In this document: positions 52,872-63,534 of the stretch, piece by piece | Layout: the number at the start of each line of letters is the position of its first letter | Numbering within the stretch: position 1 is the first letter of the stretch | DNA from: Ectocarpus siliculosus | Lineage: Eukaryota; Sar; Phaeophyceae; Ectocarpales; Ectocarpaceae | Length of the DNA stretch: 64,000 nucleotides | Assembly (NCBI GenBank): GCA_000310025.1 | Contig: FN648459.1 | Span: 59,182-123,181 of the forward strand | Reading direction: 5' to 3' | The notes under the pieces: generated by a model | What the model saw: only the letters and a program-made list of their open reading frames with translations | The model's database searches: none | Told to the model about the DNA's origin: nothing | Program-made: the position numbers and the translations under genes

Positions 52872-53275
52872 CCTCTGGGACGTCCCACGTGTCCCACGAT
52901 GTCCCATGGGACAGCCCTGGGACGTCCCACAAGTGTCCCATGGGACACGTGGGACGTCCCATGGGACAGCTAGGGCCGACCCCAGGGGATCCCATGGGAA
53001 AAACCCCACATGGGANNNNNNNNNNNNNNNNNNNNNNNNNNNNNNNNNNNNNNNNNNNNNNNNNNNNNNNNNNNNNNNNNNNNNNNNNNNNNNNNNNNNN
53101 NNNNNNNNNNNNNNNNNNNNNNNNNNNNNNNNNNNNNNNNNNNNNNNNNNNNNNNNNNNNNNNNNNNNNNNNNNNNNNNAATCCCGGGGCTGCCCCATGG
53201 CACCCCATGAGACTCGTGGGAGGTCCCAGGGCTGTCCCATGGGACGTCCCACGTGGGCTCCCAATAATGTAAGTA
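52872..53275 (-). repeat. Array of self-complementary ACGT-core motifs, copy 2, with assembly gap
   Basis: Same type of array as 28077-28345 (GGGACGTCCC, CCCATGGG, CCACGTGG words), interrupted by 164 undetermined bases. Its right border, reversed, reads GGTACTTACATTATTGGGA, similar to the left border of copy 1, so the two modules lie in opposite orientation. Confidence 0.8.
53016..53179. other. Assembly gap (N run)
   Basis: 164 undetermined bases inside the palindromic array. The true length is unknown. Frames that span it are not real. Confidence 1.
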
Positions 53276-53280
53276 CCCCC

Positions 53281-53385
53281 TGCTTGTTGTACTGCGGCCG
53301 ACAGAAAATAAATCAAAACATGAACTACCAAACAAATACGCGATGTCAGAAATACTGCTTGTTGTACTGCGGCGGACAGCATGGT
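53281..53385 (+). repeat. Short tandem duplication (about 79 bp) shared with 27991-28055
   Basis: TGCTTGTTGTACTGCGG then GACAG occurs at both ends. The block between (AAATAAATCAAAACATGA to ACGCGATGTCAGAAATACTG) is also present beside the array at 28 kb, so array and block travel together. Confidence 0.75.
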
Positions 53386-54206
53386 ATCACATTCCCCCCC
53401 CCCCATGATTTCCGACAGCAATGCAACAATCAGGCGTGATTCCGCAAAACCCAGCATGCCAATTCTGCATCCATCCAACTTCATCAACTCCAAACCGAAA
53501 CAAGACAAAAAACCAAAACTATATCAAAGAAAAGGCGTCGCACGTCCAGCACATACCAGTCTGCCGTACAGGCCTACTTGGGAAGGAAAATTGGTACTCC
53601 ACAAGGATTGACTCGTCGGGTACGGTACATCGGAGGGACAGAGAAACGGTGCGTGTCCCCCAACGTCTTTACCCAGCACGTCGCACGCCAAGCCAACGGC
53701 CTACGAATATCCAGTACCACCAGAAAAACATAGCGGTACCTACCATAGAGAACGTTATCCCAACAAAAAAAGGAAAAACCTAAATGGAACAAACCGTGCG
53801 CAAAAAAAATACTACCACCGCCATTTGAGATATTTTCTTGGCAAACAACAGCCCCCCGGCCGCAACATTCCATTTGCCTCCCAGAAAAACAACAATAATC
53901 TACCATGGAAATGTCCTGCCATTTGGCCGTGGAAATTAAGTGTCCTTGCAAGGTAAAACGCGAGTGGACATCTCTACAGAACAAAACCAAAGCAAATCCA
54001 AACCTGCGAATGCGCCAACGATAGGAAAAGTGATTTGCAGACATTCAAACAATGATGAAAAGTGTAGCAGTTATATTGGGATCTGAAGACCAAACACACA
54101 GAAACAACAGATAGCATAACCCCAAATCAAAGCAAAAAGAATACGCACTCAAACATCACGTGCCTTGGCGAGATTAAGACCCCAGCAGAAGTCGCGCTGC
54201 TTGCCG

Positions 54207-55246
54207 TCATTGTTGGACTAGCCCGGTCCTCCGAACTCCCTTCCCCGCTTCATGATCCTCCTGTCGTTGCTCCGGTCGCGAACACGGGCTCCCCGGCCGT
54301 TGCCCCCGCGACATATTTCCACGGTCGAACGGGATGTCCACCCCCAGCCCCGGCCCCACTCTCCCAGCCTTCAGCCGGCACGGCTTCCCCGGGTCGAAGG
54401 GGCGCAGCAGTGCCCGAAACCAGGCGACATTCATCCCCTCTGCCTCGTCTTTGCTGTTGTGGACGCCTGTTGTACACCTTTTCCCCGGAAGGGACCACGT
54501 GGACCACGGCGCCGGAGTTTCCGAGGAAAACTGTGGAACCCGGGCGATGCGGGAAAAGGTTGGATGTTTCGCGCGCAGGGGGGGATGAGGAGACGGAACA
54601 GACAAGGTGCATCGCGAAGAGACCGCCACCAAAGGTAACCTCGCCGTCGCCGCCAAGCGCATCAGGAACCGCTCCCGCCGAGTCACTTGTCACCATGGCA
54701 CCGTTGGGCTGCAATCCGTCATCGCCACCGTTCACGCCACCGCCGCCGTGGAGTCGACAAACCTAAAGAAGGGCTCGGCCGGTGTCACAACCTGCTGCTG
54801 TATGATCGCCCCATTGCCAACGCCGCCACCACTACCGCTGCCGTCACCGCCGCTGCCGCCGCCACCACCGCCACTGGCCATCATGGCGTCACTGTAGTAC
54901 ATCCCGTCGGCCGCCGGGATATCACGATATGGGGCGACCGATGTATCCGTGTGGCGTACGCGTACTCCCGATCGACAGCACCAGCAGAAGTGACGACGTT
55001 GAGGTGAGGGTGCCGGTAACTTTTGGCACAATTGCGCCACATGTGGCCGTTCTGGCCGCAGGCACCGCACGTACCTTCGAACCTGCGGGGGGCGGCGCAA
55101 TTCCCGGCGTGGTGGCCTTGCCTCCCACACCGCATGCATCGGTGCACTGTACCCATCGGCGCGCCGGGCGGAGGCGGTGACTCCGGCTGGTGGTACACAG
55201 CGTTACTACCGTAATCGTAGATCCCGCCAACCCCGATCATAGCGGA

Positions 55247-55284
<38 letters not shown>

Positions 55285-56468
55285 GCTGCCGCTGCTGCTG
55301 CCGGAGCCACCGACCAGGTCGTCCACCCCGGGATCGTTGGCCCCGCGCACCCCCGTCGCGGGTGGTGCCGTCACCGATGTCGCCACTTCAGTCGCCAATG
55401 CCACCGCTGTAGCCACCTGCGCGGGCTCTCGAGCCATTCTCCCCACCGCCGCAGCGGGAGAAACAACACCGTCGGGTGCCGCCGCCGTCGCCGCTGGAAC
55501 CACAGTCGATGCCGACCCGCCAACCACCAACGCGGGCGCTCCGGTCGTTCTCCCCGCCACCGTCACGGAGATAACAGTGTCACCGGGCATCGCCGCCGTC
55601 ACCGCTGGACCGCCGCCGATGCCGCCGCTCCAGCTGCCGCCGCGAGCCCTCCGGGCGCTTCCCCCGCCGTCGCTGCGAGGGAAACACTACCGCCGCCGTA
55701 GGTCGCCGCCGTCGCCTCTGGAACTGCTGCCGATGCCGCCGCTCCTGCCACCACCGCAGGGACCCCGGCAATTCCCCCCGCCGCCGTCGCGGGGAGAACA
55801 CTACCGCCAGAGGTCGCCACCGATGCCGCTGGAGCTTCTGCCGATGCCGCCGCTCCTGCCGCCACAGCGGGTGCTCCGGCCATTTCCCCCGCAGCAGCAG
55901 CGGGGAAAACATCACCGCAGACACTGCCACCAGCGTGAACCATGTCGATAGAATTATTCCATCCAAACCATCCGTCATCATCACCGTCCACAGCGCTGCC
56001 AGCGTGAACCATGTCGACAAAATCAGAGCGGTACTCGCTATCTGCCACCACCTCGCCGCCAACGTGAACCAGGTCGACAAAATCAGAGCGGTACTCGCTC
56101 TCTGCCACCACCTCGCCGCCAACGTGAACCAGGTCGACCAAATCAGAGCGGTACTCGCTCTCTACCACCACCTGCTGCTGCACGACCGGGCTTCCGCCGC
56201 CGCCACCACCGATGTCCATGCAGCTGCCGCCGCCATTGACGCCCATCCAGCAGCCACCGCGGACGATACGGCCGTCATTCTCGCCGCTGCTGCCATGAAG
56301 ATGCACGGCGCAGTTCCGCCACGTAGGGTCGTACTGACCACAGGCGCCGCACGTACCCTCGAACCTGCGGGGTGCGGCGCATTCTTCGCCGTGGTGGTCG
56401 TTCCTGCCGCACCGAGTGTAATGGTATACCGTACCAGGTGGAGGGGGTGATTCCTGCTGGAAATACAC
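54207..56468 (-). pseudogene. Decayed copia gag-protease region with duplicated zinc-knuckle module
   Basis: Module 1 (about 56440-56280) has YTRCGRNDHHGEECAAP and a damaged second knuckle CGACGQYDPTWRNC, in which the His is lost. Module 2 (about 55160-55010) has two good knuckles (CMRCGRQGHHAGNC, CGACGQNGHMWRNC). Between them lie three 22-residue repeats (ESEYRSDFVDLVHVGGEVVA) and Ala/Gly repeats like those downstream of integrase in the full element. The protease box is FLGNSGAVVHV: the catalytic Asp is Asn. The frame is broken in several places. The plus-strand frames here are shadows. Confidence 0.75.
55985..56175 (-). repeat. 66-bp tandem repeat in the decayed gag
   Basis: Three units around GTACTCGCT.TCTGCCACCA and AACGTGAACCAGGTCGAC, in frame with the minus-strand gag (22 residues each). 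Confidence 0.85.
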
Positions 56469-57718
56469 GGCGTTGCTCCCGCAGTCATATATCCCACCAA
56501 CTCCGGTTGGCGGCGGCTGCTGTTTCTGCGGCGCCGATTGCTGGTGCTGCCGCGTCTGGTGACTCGGAGTGAAAACGCAGTGTTGGTTCTGCTGACGGAC
56601 AAAACCACCGGGAGAACACTGCTGTACCCGCGATTGCTGCTGCTGCGATTGAGCACTCCATCGCTGCTGCTGCTGTTGTTGTTGTTGTTGCTGCCACCTA
56701 AGTCTCTCCTGTTGGGATGTAGAGCTCGAGGCTCTAACCTGTTGGGATGTAGCCTTTGTGATAGGTGTATCCCTGGATGTGGCACTGTGTAATAACAGTG
56801 TGCAGAGGTCACAGAGTGACTGTAAAGTACACTTGTGGTGTTGTAGATAGACCAGATTGATGGTTTGAATTGGCGCTTATGTGGCCGAAAGGTAAGAAGA
56901 GGAGAGGAGTCCTGGGACTCGCAAGACTCCCGAAGGACTTGGAAGAGGCCAAGGGCCTTGGAAGAAGAGAGAAAGGAAGGAGAGTGATCGAGAGGGGGCA
57001 AGCACCGCAGGGGGCGAGCCTCCAAGCTATCACGGAAAGATGCACGCATACGGACTATTGCAACGTACCGGTCACGGTAACAGTCGGTTAATCCGACCTA
57101 TAGAACCAATCCAAGAATATCCTACTGGACAATGGTCCGATGTACCATACTCCTATGGTTCAACATATAACCCGTAGGTGTGTATAATCTACCGAAGGCT
57201 CTTCGGGTTATACTACTCAGGTGCATACCTACGTGCTGTGTACAGCAGTAACAATACGTATGACTGACATTGAGTATTCCAACATCTCCTTCTCATACTC
57301 GGCAGCCTCCGCAGCTGTAAGCGCCTTCACCAGCCTCTCCACCTCCGACTCGGCAGGTCGTAGCTTCTCTGCTGCGTTGCGCGACCTCTCCTCCATGTTG
57401 ATGCGCACAGCTGTAGTCTCCTCCCTGTGCGAAATCTCCTCCTATTCCGCCGCTTCTCCCCGCTATAATCTACACTTGAAAAATATCCCGTACCCTGCTG
57501 TCCCAGCCCTGAAGCGCTGTCCCAGCAATACACCCTCTGCTGTCCCGGTCCCCGATGGTCACCGTCCCAGCTATACACTACCCGCTGCCGTGTTGTCCCG
57601 TCCCCGTTGGCCACGTCCCAGCTTGGCTATATATATCGTGTTCGCCGCCCCATTAGCCCGGCACATACAGCTCAGACGCCAATACCCACTACCAACACCA
57701 GCCCATACAATATATTGT

Positions 57719-57903
57719 GTTTGGGTGCGGTAGCTCGTCACAGGCCGAAAGAGAAGGAAGGTCGACTCAAGACCGTGTTTCTTAGAGAGTGAGAGACATG
57801 CGGTAGGCCACACCATCGCCATGCAGCATGTCCGTCAATACTTACCATCCGCGTATCCCCCGGAGGTCCCGTAGACAGTATACTCTGCCGAGCACCCCAA
57901 ACA
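57719..57903 (-). repeat. Copia 5' LTR of the minus-strand element
   Basis: 185 bp, TG...CA, closer in length and sequence to 27067-27251 than to the LTRs of the young element. No target duplication can be tested because the 3' LTR is missing. Confidence 0.85.
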
Positions 57904-58550
57904 GGTTCCGTGTGAAGAAATTCGTGAAACAATTATCGCGGGTCCGCTGAGCAAGCCGTTTGCGTACAGCACACCTCCTGAGAGTAAATAAATAGGAAGG
58001 TTTGTTCGAAGAGCAGATAGAATAAACTGGTGTTTATTTTGAAACAGTCGAATTAGAATTTGGCTTCATTTTCTATCGGAAACCCTGGGTCACGGTGTTT
58101 GGATTTGTTATTGTAGTCTATAGCCGGGGGTGTCATTCCGTGATCGAGTCCACGCAGGGGCTGTAGCAAAGTCGGGTAACGTGTGAGAGCTACAGAGCGC
58201 GTGAAGCAACGGAAGGACAGCAGCAGCAGCCTAACGCAGTAGCGGCGGCACTTTAGAAAAAAGGAAGGTTTGTTCGTCGAAGCAGATAGAATAAACTGGT
58301 GTTTATTTTGTAACACTCGAATTAGAATTTGGCTTCATTTTCTACCGGAAACCCAGGGTCACGGTGTTTGGAATTATTAGTCTATGGTTGGGGGTGTCAT
58401 TCCGTGATCGAGTCCACGCAGGGGCTGTATAGCAAAGTCAGGTAACGTGTGACAGCTACAGAGCGCGTGAAGCAACGGAAGGACAGCAGCAGCCGCCTAA
58501 CGCAGTAGCGGCGGCAGTTTAGAGACGAAGTCACCGGACCGCAGTCAGGT

Positions 58551-58956
58551 GTGAGAGCACGCGGCGGCGCGGTGGCTCTTGTGGTGGAGCTGTTATCGTG
58601 TCATGCGACGTTGCCTGACTCCGCACCGTTGGCTTCGTACCGTAGTGGAAGAGCAGTGAGAGTAGTGAGGTATACTGCTGCCCTCCGTGCAGTCAGAGAA
58701 GTGGTAGCGAAGTCGGGGCGTAACCCCCAGGAGTACGCGTTGCACTCGTTGCGAATTGGAGGCGCGACGGCTCTTGCATCGGGCGGAGACATCGCAGAAC
58801 GAGTGATTCAGAGAGAAGGGAAGTGGAGGTGATGCATACAAGCCGTACGCGCGAAACAATGTAGAGGATTCGCGGCGAGTGTCACGGAAACTTACAGACG
58901 GCAGTAGGATCGTATCGAGACAGCCGGGGGAGGGGACCGTCTGGGGGAACGGATAG
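58551..58956 (+). pseudogene. Tyrosine recombinase C-terminal part, frameshifted
   Basis: The frame reads LPDSAPLASYRSGRAVRVVR, then the YR box LHSLRIGGATALASGGDI with His and Arg, then RVIQREGKWR and a premature TGA. Removing one G near 58829 restores DAYKPYARNNVEDSRRVSR, which contains the catalytic-type Tyr and the usual tail, ending at TAG 58954-58956. The upstream part of the domain, including the first Arg, is missing. In DIRS elements this enzyme integrates circular DNA copies. Confidence 0.75.
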
Positions 58957-58994
58957 TTGACTTATTCGGTAGTCGTCCAGAAACTGACGTCGAT

Positions 58995-59230
58995 GTGGGT
59001 GTTGTAGAATGGTGTGTACCATTTGAGGACTTGGTCAGTTTTGGGACTCCTGCGTTTGCAGTCGTAGTCCCCCGGCTAGTATTTGTGGGGAGAGAGATGG
59101 ATTTGTAAGAGTTGACGCCGGCCTTTGCAGCTAACGCGGCCGGAGAGACGATGAGCGTTTCGTGCGTCTCTCTCCCCAACACGTAGCCTAGAAACCGAAG
59201 AAATAATGAAGCAATTCGAAAGAAAACAAA
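58995..59230 (+). repeat. Split direct repeat B1
   Basis: Near-identical to 59573-59806 (B2) from GTGTTGTAGAATGGTGTGTA to CAATTCGAAAGAAAACAA. Open minus frames in both copies arise from the duplication. A2 follows directly. Confidence 0.85.
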
Positions 59231-61619
59231 ATAAAAGGAAGGTTTGTTCGTCGAAGCAGATAGAATAAACTGGTGTTTATTTTGTAACAGTCGAATTAGA
59301 ATTTGGCTTCATTTTCTACCGGAAACCCAGGGTCACGGTGTTTGGAATTATTAGTCTATAGTTGGGGGGGTCATTCCGTGATCGAGTCCACGCAGGGGCT
59401 GTATAGCAAAGTCGGGTAACGTGTGACAGCTACAGAGCGCATGAAGCAAAGGAAGGACAGCAGCAGCCGCCTAACGCAGTAGCGGCGGCAGTTTAGAAAA
59501 TCCCGCCCTCCCATCCCTTTTCTTTCGAAGGTGGGGGCATAAGTTCGGGAATATTCGGTATCTAGTCAGTCAGGTGTTGTAGAATGGTGTGTACCATTTG
59601 AGGACTTGGTCAGTTTTGGGACTCCTGCGTTTGCAGTCGTAGTCCCCCGGCTAATATTTGTGGGGAGAGAGATGGATTTGTAAGAGTTGACGCCGGCCTT
59701 TGCAGCTAACGCGGCCGGAGAGACGATGAGCGTTTCGTGCGTCTCTCTCCCCAACACGTAGCCTAGAAACCGAAGAAATAATGAAGCAATTCGAAAGAAA
59801 ACAACATAAAGGACGGGACGGGACGCGGCGCAAGCATTGGGGAAGCGACCAGCGCGCGCTCGGGACCCTCCATATAAGGGCCGTTTTAATCGATGTCCAA
59901 AAATCCAAATTTTGTACAAATCTCCAAAAAAGCTCGAAAAATTTGGAACCCACCGTTCCACATTTTTGACATAAATTTGGAACGAAGTCGGGCCCGAAAA
60001 TTTGGAGCCACTAGCTTCCAAATTTTGGAAGCCTTTTTGGAGCACTTTCCAAATCACCCTTACAGACGCACGCGCGGGCTGCGACGGCTGCAACACGAGT
60101 GCCCCTCACCAGCGACGTCTACAACACGAGTGCCCCTTACCATAGGAAGCCAGCTAGGGTTGTGTTTGGGGCATGGGCGACCGTAGAAAGCGCGGCGCGG
60201 CTACAGAATGTAGTGGCTCCCTTCGCCCACGGGCACGCGCTCGGCCAACACACACCCGGGATGTCCTCGACAAGCTCAAAGCAATAGCGGCGATTGTGCT
60301 GGTGCTGACTGTCGCCACATCGACTGTCGTTCAGCGCCTAACACCCAAGACGCGGCAACGTATCCACGAGCCGTGACGGCTGGTTTGGGACGAGCACTTA
60401 GAAGATGTGAGGCGCAGGAAGCTGTTCCGACGCATGTACAGCATGGAGGAGCACAGCTTCGACAAGCTCGCGGAACAAATACAACCCATCCTCGAGCGCA
60501 ACGACTTCTACGCAAGTAAGAGATATACCCACACTGGGTGCGTCCGCGCGTGAGGAAGAGCGAGTAGGGTTAGGTTTCGTCAGGGTTGTCTTGCCGTCGC
60601 GAACGCAGCCGCCGGTTTGCACTTGTATTTGCTGCTCACCGCTGATGTCCGAAAGATGAATTGGCACCGCCAGGGACATCAGCAGCGCAGGAGACGCCTT
60701 GGAGATGGCATGTGCGCTGATGTCCGTCCGGCGATGCGCCTGACAAGTGCTTGGGCTTCGAATTTACCGGTACATCCATGCTTGTATTCTTGTTGGTCGC
60801 GTGGTGCGGGGTTGCGCGCGAGCAGTGGAGCTGTGCCGGTGAAAATTCGGCTGGCAGTTGCGCTGTGCATGTTCGCAGGGGCGTCATACATCGATGTCGG
60901 CTTGCTGTTCGGCATTTCGAAGGAGTCCGTCTTCCACATCATGTGGCAAGTGGTGGACGCCATCAACAACACGCCGACGGTTGGGCCGTTCTTTTTTCCC
61001 CAGACACCAGAGGAGTGCTCCCGGTAAGCGAAGGAGTGGGAGGTCGGTGCATGTGTGTTTGTATCATAGGTGTTGTATTTTAGTCGAACATCGTATGTGG
61101 TCTCCCATGCACTTCTACTATTGCGGGAAGGGGATCTCTGGCATTTTCCCCTGCATCCCCTCACTCAGCAACATAGAAGCGAACGTGTTGTGGAGTCCAA
61201 GAACGACTCTTACAGAGTGGGCGCCTGTGTGTTGCATGATATTTCGTAAATACCCAGTCCTACACTCAAAATTCCGGACAACAGCACGCAAAATTCAACA
61301 GGTTACTACTGCCTACCTCCGGCCCCGTACGGCGGTAGACTAGTGCTGTAGATTGTTTTCACCCTCCCAATAGGTTGACATCAGACCCATAAACGTGGTC
61401 AAAACGCGCGCGTCCACCCTTACGTTGGGAAGGTCAGCAACATTTTGTTCCATGCGGGAGGCGCTATCGCCCCCGAACCTTCATTTCGCCCGCCGATAAG
61501 GTAGTAAGCTATACCACGGCTGTACGAACCGTCGGCCACGCTCTGATGTACTGTTGTGTGTTTACGGGCGTCTGTCCTCACACTCCTACGAAAAGATTGT
61601 CACGTGTGTATGTCGACTC

Positions 61620-62525
61620 GGGTCATACAAGAGGGTAATGTGGAATAGCTTTGTTGTTGGAAAACGTACCTAGTAGGCTCGTGCGTTGCTACAAAATGCT
61701 CGTTTCTACCACACCAACCAGAGAAGCGCCGTGTGATTTCCAGAGAAGGGGGGTGTGTGTGATCATCAGCTACATACATAGCAGCCCAAGAAAAAACTTT
61801 CTCTGTTTGTTCTTCTCTCTGGTTGGAGCTTTGATCTATGCACTGTAGACAACTCCAAAGCGTGTGATTTGTGGTCAGACTAGCACACGGAAGGGACAGG
61901 CGGCACCCCAGGCCCTCGCACAAAAGTATGGAGAGGTTTACACATTGATCATCAATAGTGGTGTCTAGCCGCGTGTTGGTGTGCATCTTGTCCTCTCCCG
62001 CTTATGACAAAAACGCTGCCGCTCGCGAAACGTACAACACAACCAACGCTTCTTCTCGTCTCCTCTCGCTTCCTCCGCCGATGGCAAACAGCTGTAGAGT
62101 ACAGGGCACACCCTCCCGCCTTGCTCTTCCGGTGGTGTGTGTGTGTCTCCCGCCCCCCATGTCCATCAGCCCTGTCTCTGTGTAGCGTGTGTGTTTTGGC
62201 ACAGGAGCAGCAGCTGCTGCTGAGCACACCGACCGGCGGAACCAAAAAAAATCACGCCTGCCTGTGATTTTGGGCGAGGACGCTTGGTTCTCTACTTCAA
62301 TTTCGCCGCAGATGCTGTGCTAGCTCGATGCACCGAGCACGGATTGAGCTGGAAGCAGTTGTGACAGCTCGGGCAAAATTCTACTTTTTGTGCACCACTC
62401 TTGAATTGCAATTTTGTGCCTAGATGGCGAAATGGACTCGAGTCTCCTGTGTATTTATCGGCACACAGACACGGCCGGACACACTCGCTGCGAAATGGCC
62501 CCCCTGTGCACGATTTTTTTGTTTT
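61620..62525 (+). repeat. Dispersed repeat R1, copy 2 (inside the Harbinger intron)
   Basis: Aligns with 11015-12010 in the same orientation with moderate divergence. It lies wholly between Harbinger exons 2 and 3, so it probably inserted into that element. No protein frame is shared by the copies. Confidence 0.75.
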
Positions 62526-62681
62526 TTCACGTACGTACATGCCACATCACGATCCCTCTAAACAGCTTTTTCTTGCAAAAAAAACAAACAATTGGGGCCG
62601 CTCTTCATCAAAAATGCTATAACAACCAGCAAAAAGGCTACAGTACATCTCTCTAACTGTGGCTCGTTGTTCTCTACCCCC

Positions 62682-62707
62682 CCCGGCGCCCCCCCCCCCC
62701 CCCCCCC
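62682..62707 (+). repeat. C-rich tract
   Basis: A run of about 20 C after GGCGC, just upstream of Harbinger exon 3. Confidence 0.9.
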
Positions 62708-63534
62708 ACCGCATGCGTGTTCTACACCGCTTCGCCAACTCTTGCTCTTTCCGAAATCGCCAGGCCAAAAGCACCGGTGGCGCGTTCGCTGGTTGTGTGG
62801 CTGCTGGAGATGGCCTTTTGGTCAAGATGCAAGCTCCACCTCCCACGCAAACCCCGAATGTGCTCTCCTATTATTTGGGTAGCAAGAACGCGTATGGGTT
62901 GAAGGTGCAGGCGACCTGTGATGCCAACTACTGCTTCTACAGCATGTCGACCATCGCAGCCGGTTTGACCAATGACTGGACTGCGTGGAATCGCTCGGAG
63001 CTATCACATACCGTGGCGCGCCTGCCGCCTGGCTTCTATATGCTAGGAGATGCGGCGTACCCCCTCAGCAACCAACTCCTCACGCCGTACCCCGGGAAGC
63101 TACTACTCCAGCCCAGGACGCCTTCAACTTCTACCTCATTCAACTGAGGGTGAAGATAGAGCAAGCTTTCAGCATCCTCGTTGGACAGTGGGGTATTTTG
63201 TGGAGGCCGTTGCGGGTCCAGTTCCCTGGGCACAGTACCCTCATCACTGCACTTTTCCGTCTGACAACTTCCTGTGCGACGAGAAAGTGAAGCCTCTCAA
63301 CCCGTCAGAGGAGGACGGGGAATCCGGACGTGACCGGCCCCAGCTGACGGAAAAGCGCACGCTCCCGGCAGGGTTCCGGACGACCTCCAAGGCCGCGCCG
63401 ACGAGGTCGGGCGACGCCGCCACCCGTATGGCGCTGCGAATGATGCTGGACAACAAGCGACAGTACCGCCCGCTGTTCAACCTGGAGCGGAACACGGGGC
63501 AGAACAAGGGACAGGCTTGATAAAGGGCTGGGAA

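Larger units (their letters stand above)
53820..57903 (-). mobile_element. Second Ty1/copia element, minus strand, internally deleted
   Basis: Read on the minus strand: 5' LTR (57903-57719), leader matching the full element (GTGTTGGTAGTGGGTATTGG), a gag N-terminal coiled-coil near 57500-57221, a Gln/Asn-rich part, a first zinc-knuckle module, Glu/Asp repeats, Ala/Gly repeats, a second zinc-knuckle module, protease, then directly 3' untranslated-like DNA. Integrase, RT and RNase H are gone. No 3' LTR is found; the 3' end near 53820 is approximate. From 53386 to 53820 no gene is seen. Confidence 0.8.
57990..59806 (+). mobile_element. DIRS-like (Ngaro/PAT-type) retroelement remnant with split direct repeats
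   Basis: The order is A0 (57990-58258), A1 (58261-58525), tyrosine-recombinase ORF (58551-58956), B1 (58995-59230), A2 (59234-59499), B2 (59573-59806). A1 and A2 are near-identical, as are B1 and B2; A0 is more diverged and may come from a neighbour. The layout A1 - ORF - B1 A2 B2 is the split-direct-repeat structure that defines Ngaro and PAT elements of the DIRS order. Gag, RT and RNase H are absent, so this is a deletion derivative or non-autonomous form. Integration by such elements leaves no target duplication. Confidence 0.75.
60284..63520 (+). pseudogene. PIF/Harbinger transposase, broken
   Basis: Exon 1 (to 60515, donor GTAAGA) carries RRMYSMEEHSFDKLAEQI, the usual N-terminal block, but has TGA at 60374-60376 before it. 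Exon 2 (about 60640-61023, donor GTAAGC) carries VKIRLAVALCMFAGASYIDV and FGISKESVFHIMWQVVDAIN, the helix-turn-helix part. Exon 3 (62764-63520) carries the DDE nuclease: GDGLLV (Asp, codon 62810), GDAAYPLSNQLLTPYPG (Asp, codon 63050) and KIEQAFSILVGQWGILWRPL (Glu, codon 63159). Spacing of the last two is 36 residues. Frameshifts lie near 63103 and 63262, and the exon 2-3 phase does not fit. Harbinger elements also need a Myb-like partner, not seen here. The intron is filled by repeat R1. Confidence 0.75.

Noticed and set aside
52657-53508. 283-codon frame across the assembly gap
   Set aside because: It is open only because the N run contains no stops; the flanks are palindromic repeat.
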